Shown: positions 41,279 to 48,780 of the stretch, one piece after another | Layout: each line of letters starts with the position of its first letter | How positions within the stretch are numbered: the first letter of the stretch is position 1 | Assembly (NCBI RefSeq): GCF_015831355.1 | Contig: NZ_JADWYR010000001.1 | Location: forward strand, 1,178,001 to 1,242,000 | Length of the DNA: 64,000 bases | Direction of reading: 5' to 3' | Origin: Panacibacter microcysteis | GTDB taxonomy: Bacteria; Bacteroidota; Bacteroidia; Chitinophagales; Chitinophagaceae | Program-made: the position numbers and the translations under genes | Notes under the pieces: model-generated | Databases searched by the model: none | What the model saw: the letters and a program-made list of their open reading frames with translations, nothing else | Told to the model about the DNA's origin: nothing

Positions 41279-42652
41279 TCATTTAACTTCCCGCAGTTCG
41301 CTCCAGCGGCTCGTATAGCGGGGGCTGCGCAGCTCCTGCCGCATTTTCCAGTTACGCTCGGTGCCACTGGCGGCAAATTTGAGCATATCGTTGCGCATAC
41401 TAAAGTTAATGTTATCCATCATGTCCATCAGCATACGCCCATTGTTTTGAGCGGCGGGTACAAAAAGGTTTCCCTGCAGAGTGCTGTCAGGCACAATACC
41501 GCTAAGCATTACGCCAGCCTTTTGAAAAAGGTTGGCCTGGTGATCATTTACTGCCTTATAATAAGCCTGCTCTGCGAGTTGCAAAGCCGGTTTGATCAGC
41601 TCACTGGTAACGCAGGTGGCATGTGGCAGTGACATGGCCCTGCTTACCGTAGAACCATGCCTGAAGCGCTCTGCAGGATTTCTTTTTTCTTTGAGAACAA
41701 CAAATACGCTGATCACGGAAGCTGCGCCGCTCTGGCGGCGCAGCTTTTCTGCAGCTCTTGAAGTATAGGTAGCAACGGCTTCTTTAATATCGCTGAGTTT
41801 TGATACCGGCGCGCCGAACATGCGTGTGGTTGCAATCATCTTTTTTTCTGTAAGTTCTTCATCCAGGCCTATAGCAGGCTGGCATTTGAGATCTTTTAAA
41901 AGCCTTACGCCAACAACGCCACCTAGATTTTTTCTTACCCATTCTTCGGGCATTTTGCTTAATTGGTATGCATCGTACACACCAAAACTTTCTAACTTTT
42001 CGGCATACTGTGTACCCACACCCCATATTTCTTTTACCGGTGTTTTTGCCAATGCCTCGTTTACACATTCAACAGTGTCTAATACGGTAACACAGTTTGT
42101 AACGGGCTTATTAGCCTTGGCCATGTGGTTGGCAATCTTGCTCAAAGTTTTTGTTGGTGCAACGCCAACAGAAACCGCCACGCCGGTCCATTGCTCTACT
42201 ACTTCTTTCAACTGGCGGGCTGCATCTGCCAGTTTATTGAATGGTATGGCATCCATGTTTATAAAGGCTTCATCCACAGAATACACTTCCACTTTATCTT
42301 CACCCATCAGCATACGCAGGGTTTCCATCACACGCCAGCTCATGTCTCCATATAAATTGTAGTTAGAAGAGAAAACGGCTATATTATTTTTTTCAATGAT
42401 CTCTTTTGATTTAAAGTAGGGATCGGCCATGCCTACACCTGCTGCTTTTGCTTCGTCGCTGCGGCTTACGATGCATCCATCATTATTGCTCAATACCACT
42501 ACAGGCCGGTTTTGCAGGTCTGGCCTGAACACCCTTTCTGCAGAACAATAAAAACTATTACAATCAACAACAGCAGTAAAAGAAAGCTGGTGATTTTCTT
42601 TTGCGCCATTATAGTCTATGTATTTCTTTGAAATATTTTCTGCTGTTTGCAT
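41279..42652 (-). CDS. umuC: Y-family DNA polymerase UmuC
   Basis: 457 residues from ATG 42652; a GTG six bases upstream is the alternative. It is the translesion polymerase of the UmuC branch. Catalytic residues are seen in VVDCNSFYCSAERVF and YSVDEAFINMD, with SNNDGCIVSRSDEAKA. The helix-hairpin-helix region is EIWGVGTQYAEKLESFGVYD, and the C-terminal DUF4113 part (MDNINFSMRNDMLKFAASGT, ending SPRYTSRWSEL) is complete. An N-terminal extension of about 27 residues precedes the usual start. It overlaps the end of the 2H-phosphoesterase gene region by a few bases, in one operon with it. Confidence 0.94.
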   Translation of the reverse strand: MQTAENISKKYIDYNGAKENHQLSFTAVVDCNSFYCSAERVFRPDLQNRPVVVLSNNDGCIVSRSDEAKAAGVGMADPYFKSKEIIEKNNIAVFSSNYNLYGDMSWRVMETLRMLMGEDKVEVYSVDEAFINMDAIPFNKLADAARQLKEVVEQWTGVAVSVGVAPTKTLSKIANHMAKANKPVTNCVTVLDTVECVNEALAKTPVKEIWGVGTQYAEKLESFGVYDAYQLSKMPEEWVRKNLGGVVGVRLLKDLKCQPAIGLDEELTEKKMIATTRMFGAPVSKLSDIKEAVATYTSRAAEKLRRQSGAASVISVFVVLKEKRNPAERFRHGSTVSRAMSLPHATCVTSELIKPALQLAEQAYYKAVNDHQANLFQKAGVMLSGIVPDSTLQGNLFVPAAQNNGRMLMDMMDNINFSMRNDMLKFAASGTERNWKMRQELRSPRYTSRWSELREVK

Positions 42653-42657
42653 AATCA

Positions 42658-43317
42658 CTACTTTGAAGGGAACAATGCTGCCTGCACCGGCTGCGTGTGC
42701 ATGTTTTTAAAACTGAAGGTGTTTACAGGCTGCCACATTTTGGTATTTTCCTTTCGTTTTAGCAGCAGCACATGCTCTGCAATAAACCTTCCATGAAAAT
42801 GTTTATGCTGGTACTCGGCCCAGCTTTTTTCATACTGCCATGGTAATAATTTTCCGGCGATGCTTATATGTGGAGCCGTTAAAAAATGAGGTTTATGTTC
42901 ATCATCAAATTTCATCAGCTTCTGAGATGCCTTTAATGATTTTACAATATCCATTATCTCTACCTTGCTTACCACCTGTATAAAAATTGTATGCGATGGA
43001 TAACTGCCATAATTCTTCAGTTCTACCTTGAACGTGTTTACTGCCGTGGCTATATTCGTTAGCTGGCGGATAATATGCACTTCCATCAGCTCGTGTTGCT
43101 TGAACCGCACCAGTGTAATACGCGGCTTTATATGCAATGCTTCAGGGCACTGGTATGTGGTTGCGTAGTATTTTTTTTCCGCTGCTATTGTTTCTGCCAA
43201 ATCTGCATGGGGCTCCAGTACAATAGCATATTCATATACGGCATACCCATTTGCCGACAGCAATCCCTGCTCTACATAATAGTTTTTACGCTGGTATTTC
43301 CTTGTAAATATTGCCAT
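42658..43317 (-). CDS. 2H phosphoesterase (2'-5' RNA ligase-like), first His altered
   Basis: 219 residues. The 2H fold is visible, but the first motif reads KPRITLVRF (Arg66 where His is expected) and the second reads APHISIAGKL (His150, Ser152). Loss of the first catalytic His suggests reduced or no phosphoesterase activity; binding of cyclic phosphates or nucleotides may persist. Its stop is followed within 6 bp by the umuC ATG, so the two are co-transcribed. A homologous gene with intact motifs lies 299 bp upstream. Confidence 0.85.
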   Translation of the reverse strand: MAIFTRKYQRKNYYVEQGLLSANGYAVYEYAIVLEPHADLAETIAAEKKYYATTYQCPEALHIKPRITLVRFKQHELMEVHIIRQLTNIATAVNTFKVELKNYGSYPSHTIFIQVVSKVEIMDIVKSLKASQKLMKFDDEHKPHFLTAPHISIAGKLLPWQYEKSWAEYQHKHFHGRFIAEHVLLLKRKENTKMWQPVNTFSFKNMHTQPVQAALFPSK

Positions 43318-43530
43318 GGTCTTATTGTTTGCCGGTTCATAAAAATCTTCATACAGCTACAGCGAAGTGGTACGATCGCCTGTGGACAAATATTGTGCTT
43401 TAAACATTCCCTGCTATTGATGTTGATCCATTCATCTTCGCTGTATATGCCGTATGAAATAAAGTAAACTGCATTACCAAATGGTGCCGTACTAACGGGG
43501 CCCGGTCTCGTTACTGCATCGCGAAACCGG

Positions 43531-43590
43531 AACGCTACAGTTGCCATAAAAGAGGAACGCCGAACCGGGCGTGGCAACAGGCGATGCCAT
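43531..43590 (+). repeat. Dispersed intergenic repeat, variant C (hairpin form)
   Basis: GTTGCCA (43540-43546) pairs with TGGCAAC (43572-43578), a 7-bp stem, and AACAGGCGATGCCAT follows as in variants A and B. The loop differs from that of the 7613 copy (AGAGGAACGCCGAACCGGGC) but the stem is unchanged. The outer box CGCTGCCGGCCAC is at 43598-43610. Confidence 0.78.
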
Positions 43591-43615
43591 AATATTCGCT
43601 GCCGGCCACCCGTCT

Positions 43616-44212
43616 TTACAACAACTTAAATACTGTTAGCTGTGTGCATTTGTCGAACTGGTTGCGCCGCTTTAGCAATACCAGCTCCTGCACTTTGAAT
43701 GATGCAAAAAATGTGCGTTGCGAAAATTCGAACATGGCCTTGTTATACACTTCAGCGCTCAGCCTTCTTGCAATGGTTACATGCGGGTGTGTAATAAACT
43801 TTGCCGGTGGGCAACCATTGCCTTTTACGTAATGATCTACCGGCAGCAGTGCCGCGGCCAGTTGCCTGAAAGAAGCATAATCCTGCACCCTTGCATATAC
43901 GGTATGTGGCGGGAAACCGCTAAAATTATTAATGGTAACGTTAAAGGCTTGCTGCATGCCCATGATCCGGTGCATATATCTTATAATGGTATCTTCCATC
44001 TCTTCTTTTGCAAAGAAATTAGCCACAGTTATATGCGGCTGACTTTTTATAGCCACCCGTTCATTATAGGTTTCAAAAAAATACTGCTTCTCCTCCATGA
44101 GCTGTGCACAGGCATCGGCAGATGGATGCACCACTAATAAATATTCGTAAAAATGCTGCAATGCATAAGACATGGCAGCAGCTGTTCCTGCAAACCCCTT
44201 TTCCATATACAT
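43616..44212 (-). CDS. 2H phosphoesterase (2'-5' RNA ligase-like), intact motifs
   Basis: 198 residues. Both HxTx motifs are present: QPHITVANF (His60, Thr62) and HPHVTIARRL (His144, Thr146). Family members hydrolyse 2',3'-cyclic phosphates or join RNA ends in vitro; their biological substrates are mostly unknown. It is the first gene of the minus-strand umuC operon, divergent from the UmuD-like gene. The shared spacer of 113 bp contains inverted ACTAAA/TTTAGT elements that could control both. Between it and the next gene is a 298-bp gap with a repeat, so co-transcription across it is likely but not certain. Confidence 0.88.
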   Translation of the reverse strand: MYMEKGFAGTAAAMSYALQHFYEYLLVVHPSADACAQLMEEKQYFFETYNERVAIKSQPHITVANFFAKEEMEDTIIRYMHRIMGMQQAFNVTINNFSGFPPHTVYARVQDYASFRQLAAALLPVDHYVKGNGCPPAKFITHPHVTIARRLSAEVYNKAMFEFSQRTFFASFKVQELVLLKRRNQFDKCTQLTVFKLL

Positions 44213-44234
44213 TTTGTTTAGTGATTACTTACTG

Positions 44235-44307
44235 ACTAAAAAAAAATTATTACCCGTTTCCACGATAAAGATAAATATTTTAGTTTAAATTTACTAAATA
44301 ATTTAGT
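44235..44307. promoter_or_regulatory. Candidate operator: overlapping ACTAAA/TTTAGT inverted repeats
   Basis: Half-sites ACTAAA at 44235-44240 and 44293-44298 and TTTAGT at 44279-44284 and 44302-44307 lie in the divergent promoter region. They give TTTAGT-N8-ACTAAA and ACTAAA-N3-TTTAGT inverted repeats sharing the central half-site. The symmetric, AT-rich arrangement next to a UmuD-like and a UmuC operon suggests a damage-responsive operator, which is inference. Confidence 0.45.
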
Positions 44308-44325
44308 CAATAAAATTTTTACAAT

Positions 44326-44835
44326 ATGGAACGGGACCAGATGTACAACGCCTCTTACAGTGGATCGAAAAATTACACACAACACCATGTAAAAACAGCG
44401 AATGCCAACGGTTTTGCCGCAGCAGCAGATGACTACGCAGAGCGCGGCATAGATCTTAACGAACAACTTATTCTTAACAAGCCGGCTACTTTTTTCTTCA
44501 GGATGAACGGAGATGCTATGACCGGCGCAGGCATCAACAGTGGTGATGTGCTGATCGTTGATAAAAGTATTAAAGCTACCAATGGTAAAATTGCCGTTGT
44601 GGCCATTAACGGAGATCTCATGGTGCGCCGCATTCAGCAACATTTTAACGGACTTACACTGCAGTCTGAAAATGCGAGATACGCCAATATAGAAATTACT
44701 GAATTTGCAGACCTTAATATCTGGGGCGTTGTTACCTGTGTAATACACATTTTTGAAAGCCGCCTTTTAAACCACAGCGGCACCACCAAACAAAAACAAA
44801 AAAGCAATACAGAAGACTATCGCATATTGTATTAG
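44326..44835 (+). CDS. UmuD/LexA-like S24 protein lacking catalytic residues
   Basis: 169 residues. It aligns with E. coli UmuD at a constant offset of four. The region NGFAAAADDYAERGIDLNEQ corresponds to the cleavage region, FFFRMNGDAMTGAGINSGDV to the Ser motif and VVAINGDLMVRRIQ to the Lys motif. Three key positions are changed: cleavage-site Cys24 is Asn28, catalytic Ser60 is Ala64 and catalytic Lys97 is Arg101. The protein therefore cannot self-cleave by the known Ser-Lys mechanism. The rest of the fold is well kept, so it may act as a constitutive or dominant form of UmuD, or as a DNA-binding regulator. Divergent UmuC operon next door supports a pair. Confidence 0.88.
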   Translation: MERDQMYNASYSGSKNYTQHHVKTANANGFAAAADDYAERGIDLNEQLILNKPATFFFRMNGDAMTGAGINSGDVLIVDKSIKATNGKIAVVAINGDLMVRRIQQHFNGLTLQSENARYANIEITEFADLNIWGVVTCVIHIFESRLLNHSGTTKQKQKSNTEDYRILY

Positions 44836-44882
44836 CGCTTATATATTTTTAATTTATTTTATGTAGTGGGCAGCGTTACTAC

Positions 44883-44913
44883 TATCATCACCTGTTGTGT
44901 CACTCACTTCAAC
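44883..44913 (-). repeat. Dispersed intergenic repeat, variant A with GTTGAAG start
   Basis: Minus strand GTTGAAG, TGAGTGACA, CAACAGGTGATGA. Shows that the GTTGAAG sub-variant occurs in variant A as well as variant B. Confidence 0.82.
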
Positions 44914-45011
44914 GTTCAGCACAATGGTAAACATGTATTGGCGGGCAACACTGTACTACAAACGTAACGGCATATTTAATAAACTGCCATCTCGGCAAAA
45001 CAGGCTTACCA

Positions 45012-46121
45012 ATGAAAAACATATCGAAAAACCCAAACGCCAAACCTTCTCCCGCAGCGGGAGAAGGTGGCGCTTTTTACCACCATGGGCGTGGCGCACA
45101 GATCAATACCAAAAACAGGTTCCTGGTAAATGAAGTAACAAAGGAACACATTGAAGCAATTGACGACTGGGAAGAAACAACACTGCCCACGCAATACATC
45201 GAAGAAGAAGTAAAGACAATCGTAAATAAGGTCGACAGCCCTGATGTGGGCATGAGCTACAGCATGAACCCTTATGCAGGATGCGAGCATGGCTGTATCT
45301 ATTGCTATGCACGCAACGTGCACGAGTACTGGGGCTATAGCGCAGGAATAGATTTTGAACAAAAAGTGATTGTAAAAAAGAACGCGCCGCAACTGCTACG
45401 TAAGTTTCTAATGCACCCGAAATGGGATGCTACGCCAATAATGCTTAGCGGTAATACAGATTGCTACCAGCCTGCAGAACAGAAGTACCGCCTTACGCGC
45501 AGCCTGCTTGAAACGTGTAATGAGTTTAACCAGCCTGTTGGCATACTTACCAAAAACTCGTGGATACTAAAAGACAAAGATGTGCTGCAGGAAATGGGCA
45601 AAAAACAAATCGTCTCTGCAATGGTTTCTATTACTTCGTTTAATGAAGACCTGCGCAGGGTAATGGAGCCACGAACCACCACTGCCAAACAAAAACTGAA
45701 AGTGATCAACGAGCTTAGCAGTGCCGGTGTGCGCATGGGCATTATGATGGGGCCGATGATACCCGGCCTCAACGAGCATGAAATGCAGCGCATCATGAAA
45801 GCTGCAAGGGATAATGGTGCAACGTTTACTGCTTATACCTTTATACGCTTAAATGGTGCAATTAAGTTCCTGTTCCATGACTGGTTGTATAAAAACTTTC
45901 CTGACCGCGCAGATAAAGTATGGCACCTGATAGAAAACAGCCACGATGGTAAAGTAAATGATACAAGATGGGGTGTACGCATGCGTGGCGAAGGGCCTAT
46001 TGCACAGCTTGTAGCACAACAGTACCGTAAATACGGAAAGCTTTATGGCATGAATGCAGAAGACTGGAGCCTGGACAGAAGTTTGTTTAAGCGCCCGGGA
46101 GAACAGGGCAGGTTGTTTTGA
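45012..46121 (+). CDS. PA0069-family radical SAM protein
   Basis: 369 residues. The radical SAM cluster motif is CEHGCIYCYAR (CxxxCxxC), with NPYAGC before it as in the SplB/PA0069 family, and MLSGNTDCYQPAEQKYRLTR and ITSFNEDLRRVMEPRT are conserved. Relatives resemble spore photoproduct lyase but lack proof of DNA repair activity. Residues 10-21 (NAKPSPAAGEGG and flanks) are encoded partly by a 25-bp palindrome and look like an inserted element, because the family normally begins at HGRGAQINTKNRF. It lies downstream of the UmuD-like gene and before the third 2H phosphoesterase, all on the plus strand. Confidence 0.9.
   Translation: MKNISKNPNAKPSPAAGEGGAFYHHGRGAQINTKNRFLVNEVTKEHIEAIDDWEETTLPTQYIEEEVKTIVNKVDSPDVGMSYSMNPYAGCEHGCIYCYARNVHEYWGYSAGIDFEQKVIVKKNAPQLLRKFLMHPKWDATPIMLSGNTDCYQPAEQKYRLTRSLLETCNEFNQPVGILTKNSWILKDKDVLQEMGKKQIVSAMVSITSFNEDLRRVMEPRTTTAKQKLKVINELSSAGVRMGIMMGPMIPGLNEHEMQRIMKAARDNGATFTAYTFIRLNGAIKFLFHDWLYKNFPDRADKVWHLIENSHDGKVNDTRWGVRMRGEGPIAQLVAQQYRKYGKLYGMNAEDWSLDRSLFKRPGEQGRLF
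45044..45068. repeat. 25-bp perfect palindrome inside the radical SAM gene
   Basis: ACCTTCTCCCGC, a central A and the reverse complement GCGGGAGAAGGT form a perfect inverted repeat. It is in frame and encodes part of the KPSPAAGEGG segment, giving no obvious structural benefit to the protein. Confidence 0.85.
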
Positions 46122-46145
46122 GAAGAAAAGCTTTAGTGTACAAAA

Positions 46146-46700
46146 ATGAAAAAAGAGAATCTCTATTTTATTGCGCTTATACCTGGAAGAAAACTGCGGG
46201 AAAAGATTTCTGCTGTTAAGCACGATTTTGCTGCGCGTTTTAAAAGCAAGACCGCACTTCGGGTATACCCGCACATAACGATAAAAGCGCCTTTTAAATG
46301 CAAAGGAAGTGCACATACAGAATTGGTGAACTGGTTTAACGGCTTGCGTATAAATCAAAAAGCTTTTACCATTACATTAAAAGATTATGGCGCATTTGCC
46401 CATAAAAAAAGCCCGGTCATTTTTATAAACCCTTTAGCAAATGATGGGGTAAAATACCTGCAAAAGGAACTTACCGCAAGTTTTAGCAGTTTATTTCCCG
46501 GAGATGTGCATGCTGTTGATATCAATTTTCATCCACACATTACAGTTGCATACCGTGATCTTGATGCTTCAATGTTTGAGCTGGCGTGGAGTGAATACAA
46601 ACAAAAAAAGTTCAATGAAACATTTGATGTGAGTGCTTTTTACCTGCTGCAGCATGATACAAAACAATGGAACATCATTGCTACCCAAAACCTTTTATAG
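46146..46700 (+). CDS. 2H phosphoesterase (2'-5' RNA ligase-like), third copy
   Basis: 184 residues. Both catalytic motifs are intact: YPHITIKAPF (His43, Thr45) and HPHITVAYRD (His131, Thr133). The start MKKENLYFIALIPGRKLREK fits the LigT-like subgroup, slightly different from the two copies on the minus strand. It follows the radical SAM gene by 24 bp, so the two are co-transcribed. The substrate is unknown. Confidence 0.88.
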   Translation: MKKENLYFIALIPGRKLREKISAVKHDFAARFKSKTALRVYPHITIKAPFKCKGSAHTELVNWFNGLRINQKAFTITLKDYGAFAHKKSPVIFINPLANDGVKYLQKELTASFSSLFPGDVHAVDINFHPHITVAYRDLDASMFELAWSEYKQKKFNETFDVSAFYLLQHDTKQWNIIATQNLL

Positions 46701-46771
46701 CATTTGCATTTCTTACCGCTGCTGAGCGTTTTAACGGCACTGTGTTCTTAACTGATGCGTATTGTTATAGA

Positions 46772-46802
46772 GTACAAGAGTGCGACGCAACAGAAGTTTA
46801 AT
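46772..46802 (+). repeat. Dispersed intergenic repeat, variant B
   Basis: GTACAAG, AGTGCGACG, CAACAGAAGTTTA, followed by the distal box TGCCGGGTTCATAAA (46815-46829). It overlaps the upstream part of a longer reading of the next gene, where it would encode YKSATQQKF, so that extension is rejected. Confidence 0.83.
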
Positions 46803-46868
46803 GCTTATTCAACTGCCGGGTTCATAAAAATTTCTTCTACATTTATTACTCATTTTAATGATGTATTT

Positions 46869-48221
46869 ATGAACGAAGGATTTACTGTTTCGCAAACAAC
46901 AGCAGTTATACAGGACAATCTTGACTATACATTGTTTTCGTGGAGCAGGCAAAAAGGTATTGCTCCCATTGCTGTTAAGTATGCTAAAGGTGTGTACCTG
47001 TATGATTATGATGACAAACGCTACCTCGATTTTTCATCAGGCTTAATGAATGTAAACATTGGCCATGGCGACCAGCGGGTAACGGATGCAGTTGTAAAAC
47101 AAATGCAGGAGGTAAGTTATGTAACACCGGCCTGTGTAACGAAAGCGCGTGGTGACCTGGGAAAAAAACTGGCTGCTATAGCACCGGGTAATCTTACTAA
47201 AACACTGTTTACTGTATGTGGTGCAACGGCTGTTGAGAATGCTATAAAACTGGCGAGGTTGTATACGGGACGTCATAAAATTATTGCACGCTACAGGGCA
47301 TTTCATGGTGCCAGCTACGGTGCAATGACGGCAGGCGGCGACCCGAGGAAACTTGCTGCTGATGCGCAGCAAATGCCAAATGTGATACATGTGGAAGACC
47401 CTTATTGCTATCGTTGCCCGTGGGATAAAGATATAAGCAACTGCGCAAGAGAATGTGTAAGCCACATTGAGCGTGTTATTGAATTTGAAGGACCGGGAAA
47501 TATTGCCGCCATATTGATGGAAGGCGAAAGCGGTTCGTCTGGCTGTATAAAATACCCCCCTGATTACCTGCAAAAAATAAGAGCGTTGTGTGACAGGTAT
47601 GGCATACTGTTGATTGCAGATGAGGTAATGAGCGGATTTGGCAGAACGGGCCAATGGTTTGGGGTTGACGTGCACCAGGTTGTGCCGGATATGATTGCAA
47701 CTGCCAAAGGCCTGACAGCAGGCTATCTTCCGTTTGGTGCGCTGATAGTGAGTGATACAATTGCAAAACATTTCGATGACAACGTGTTATGGCTCGGGCT
47801 TACTTACTCAGCACACCCTGTAGGTTGTGCTGCCGCACTGGAAGTTTTGAATATATATGAAACAGATGAACTTATTACCAATGCCCGAGAAATGGGCAAT
47901 TACATTGAGCTGCGTGTACAGGAATTGATGACCGTACACCCCAGCATCGGCGATTTTAGAAACACAGGGTTGCTTGGTTGTATTGAACTGGTAAAAAACA
48001 GGGCGACAAAAGAACCAATGGCACCTTTTAATGCCGTGCCGGAGCAAATGGTGGTTATGAATAAGGTAGCCGCAAAGATCAAAGAGCTGGGCATGTACAC
48101 TTTTGTAAGATGGAACTATATTTTTATAGCTCCGCCACTTTGCATTACGAGAGAAGCTGTTGATGAAGGCCTTGCGATTATCAGTGAAGCGATTAGCATT
48201 GCTGATGCTTATGTTAGCTGA
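46869..48221 (+). CDS. Class III PLP-dependent aminotransferase
   Basis: 450 residues from ATG 46869. The frame is open 38 codons further upstream but those codons run through a dispersed repeat. PLP features are TLFTVCGATAVENAIKLARL, YRAFHGASYGAMTAGG, LIADEVMSGFGRTG and the Lys in ATAKGLTAGYLPFGALIVSD. It is the fold of omega-amino acid, taurine and 4-aminobutyrate transaminases; the closest substrate group cannot be fixed by eye. A Cys-rich loop (DPYCYRCPWDKDISNCAREC) is characteristic of one subgroup. Monocistronic, with a terminator after it. Confidence 0.9.
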   Translation: MNEGFTVSQTTAVIQDNLDYTLFSWSRQKGIAPIAVKYAKGVYLYDYDDKRYLDFSSGLMNVNIGHGDQRVTDAVVKQMQEVSYVTPACVTKARGDLGKKLAAIAPGNLTKTLFTVCGATAVENAIKLARLYTGRHKIIARYRAFHGASYGAMTAGGDPRKLAADAQQMPNVIHVEDPYCYRCPWDKDISNCARECVSHIERVIEFEGPGNIAAILMEGESGSSGCIKYPPDYLQKIRALCDRYGILLIADEVMSGFGRTGQWFGVDVHQVVPDMIATAKGLTAGYLPFGALIVSDTIAKHFDDNVLWLGLTYSAHPVGCAAALEVLNIYETDELITNAREMGNYIELRVQELMTVHPSIGDFRNTGLLGCIELVKNRATKEPMAPFNAVPEQMVVMNKVAAKIKELGMYTFVRWNYIFIAPPLCITREAVDEGLAIISEAISIADAYVS

Positions 48222-48229
48222 TATTGAAA

Positions 48230-48250
48230 AAGGGCATTCGAAATGCCCTT
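48230..48250. terminator. Terminator between the aminotransferase and the response regulator
   Basis: AAGGGCATT (48230-48238) pairs with AATGCCCTT (48242-48250) around CGA. On the minus strand it is followed by TTTTTC, so it mainly terminates the response regulator gene; on the plus strand there is no strong T-run. Confidence 0.75.
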
Positions 48251-48254
48251 CCTG

Positions 48255-48683
48255 TTAATGAATTTCTTCTTTTGCCACTTCGGGAAGAAAGATTTTTTTA
48301 AGTAGATCCGGAGTAAGCGGTTTTACAATGTAATCCGTTATTTCGGGGTTTGATTTTGCCTTTTGAATATCCATACTGTCTGTGGAAGAACTAAGTATAT
48401 AGATGTCTATTTTCTTTTGGATGTTGTGCCTGATTTTTACAAATTCATCCATAAATTCCCAACCGTTCATAAGCGGCATGTTGATATCGAGGAAAACTAT
48501 TTCCGGTATTTCCGCTGTATCGTGCGGTGAGCGGAAAAAATTAATGGCATCTAATCCATTTGTAAACTCGATAATACCAACGGAAGTTTCATAACGTTGT
48601 ATCATTCTTTTCATTCCGAACAAGTGAATAAAATCATCGTCTATCAGGCAGGACTTTATCTGCCGGTTACCTGTGGTTGTCAT
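48255..48683 (-). CDS. Single-domain response regulator
   Basis: 142 residues, a receiver domain alone. Phosphoacceptor Asp66 is in VFLDINMPLMNGWEF, acidic residues Asp15-17 in CLIDDD, and Lys121 in YIVKPLTPDL. The Thr/Ser switch residue is ILSSS. It has no output domain and probably acts through protein partners. It lies 97 bp after the PAS histidine kinase on the same strand and is its likely partner. Confidence 0.92.
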   Translation of the reverse strand: MTTTGNRQIKSCLIDDDFIHLFGMKRMIQRYETSVGIIEFTNGLDAINFFRSPHDTAEIPEIVFLDINMPLMNGWEFMDEFVKIRHNIQKKIDIYILSSSTDSMDIQKAKSNPEITDYIVKPLTPDLLKKIFLPEVAKEEIH

Positions 48684-48780
48684 GGTAATACCGTATGGTT
48701 TTTTCTTTTTGAAAATACGCTTTAATAGTGCTTTTGTATAAGCAACAACAACTTCACTTTGCCTGCTCTTCTGTATGAAA

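Noticed and set aside
46755-46868. N-terminal extension of the class III aminotransferase
   Set aside because: The extra 38 codons run through a dispersed repeat (YKSATQQKF) and have no family character; ATG 46869 gives a normal start.
47043-47771. 242-residue minus-strand frame opposite the aminotransferase
   Set aside because: Shadow frame, no motif, Cys- and His-rich composition typical of antisense.
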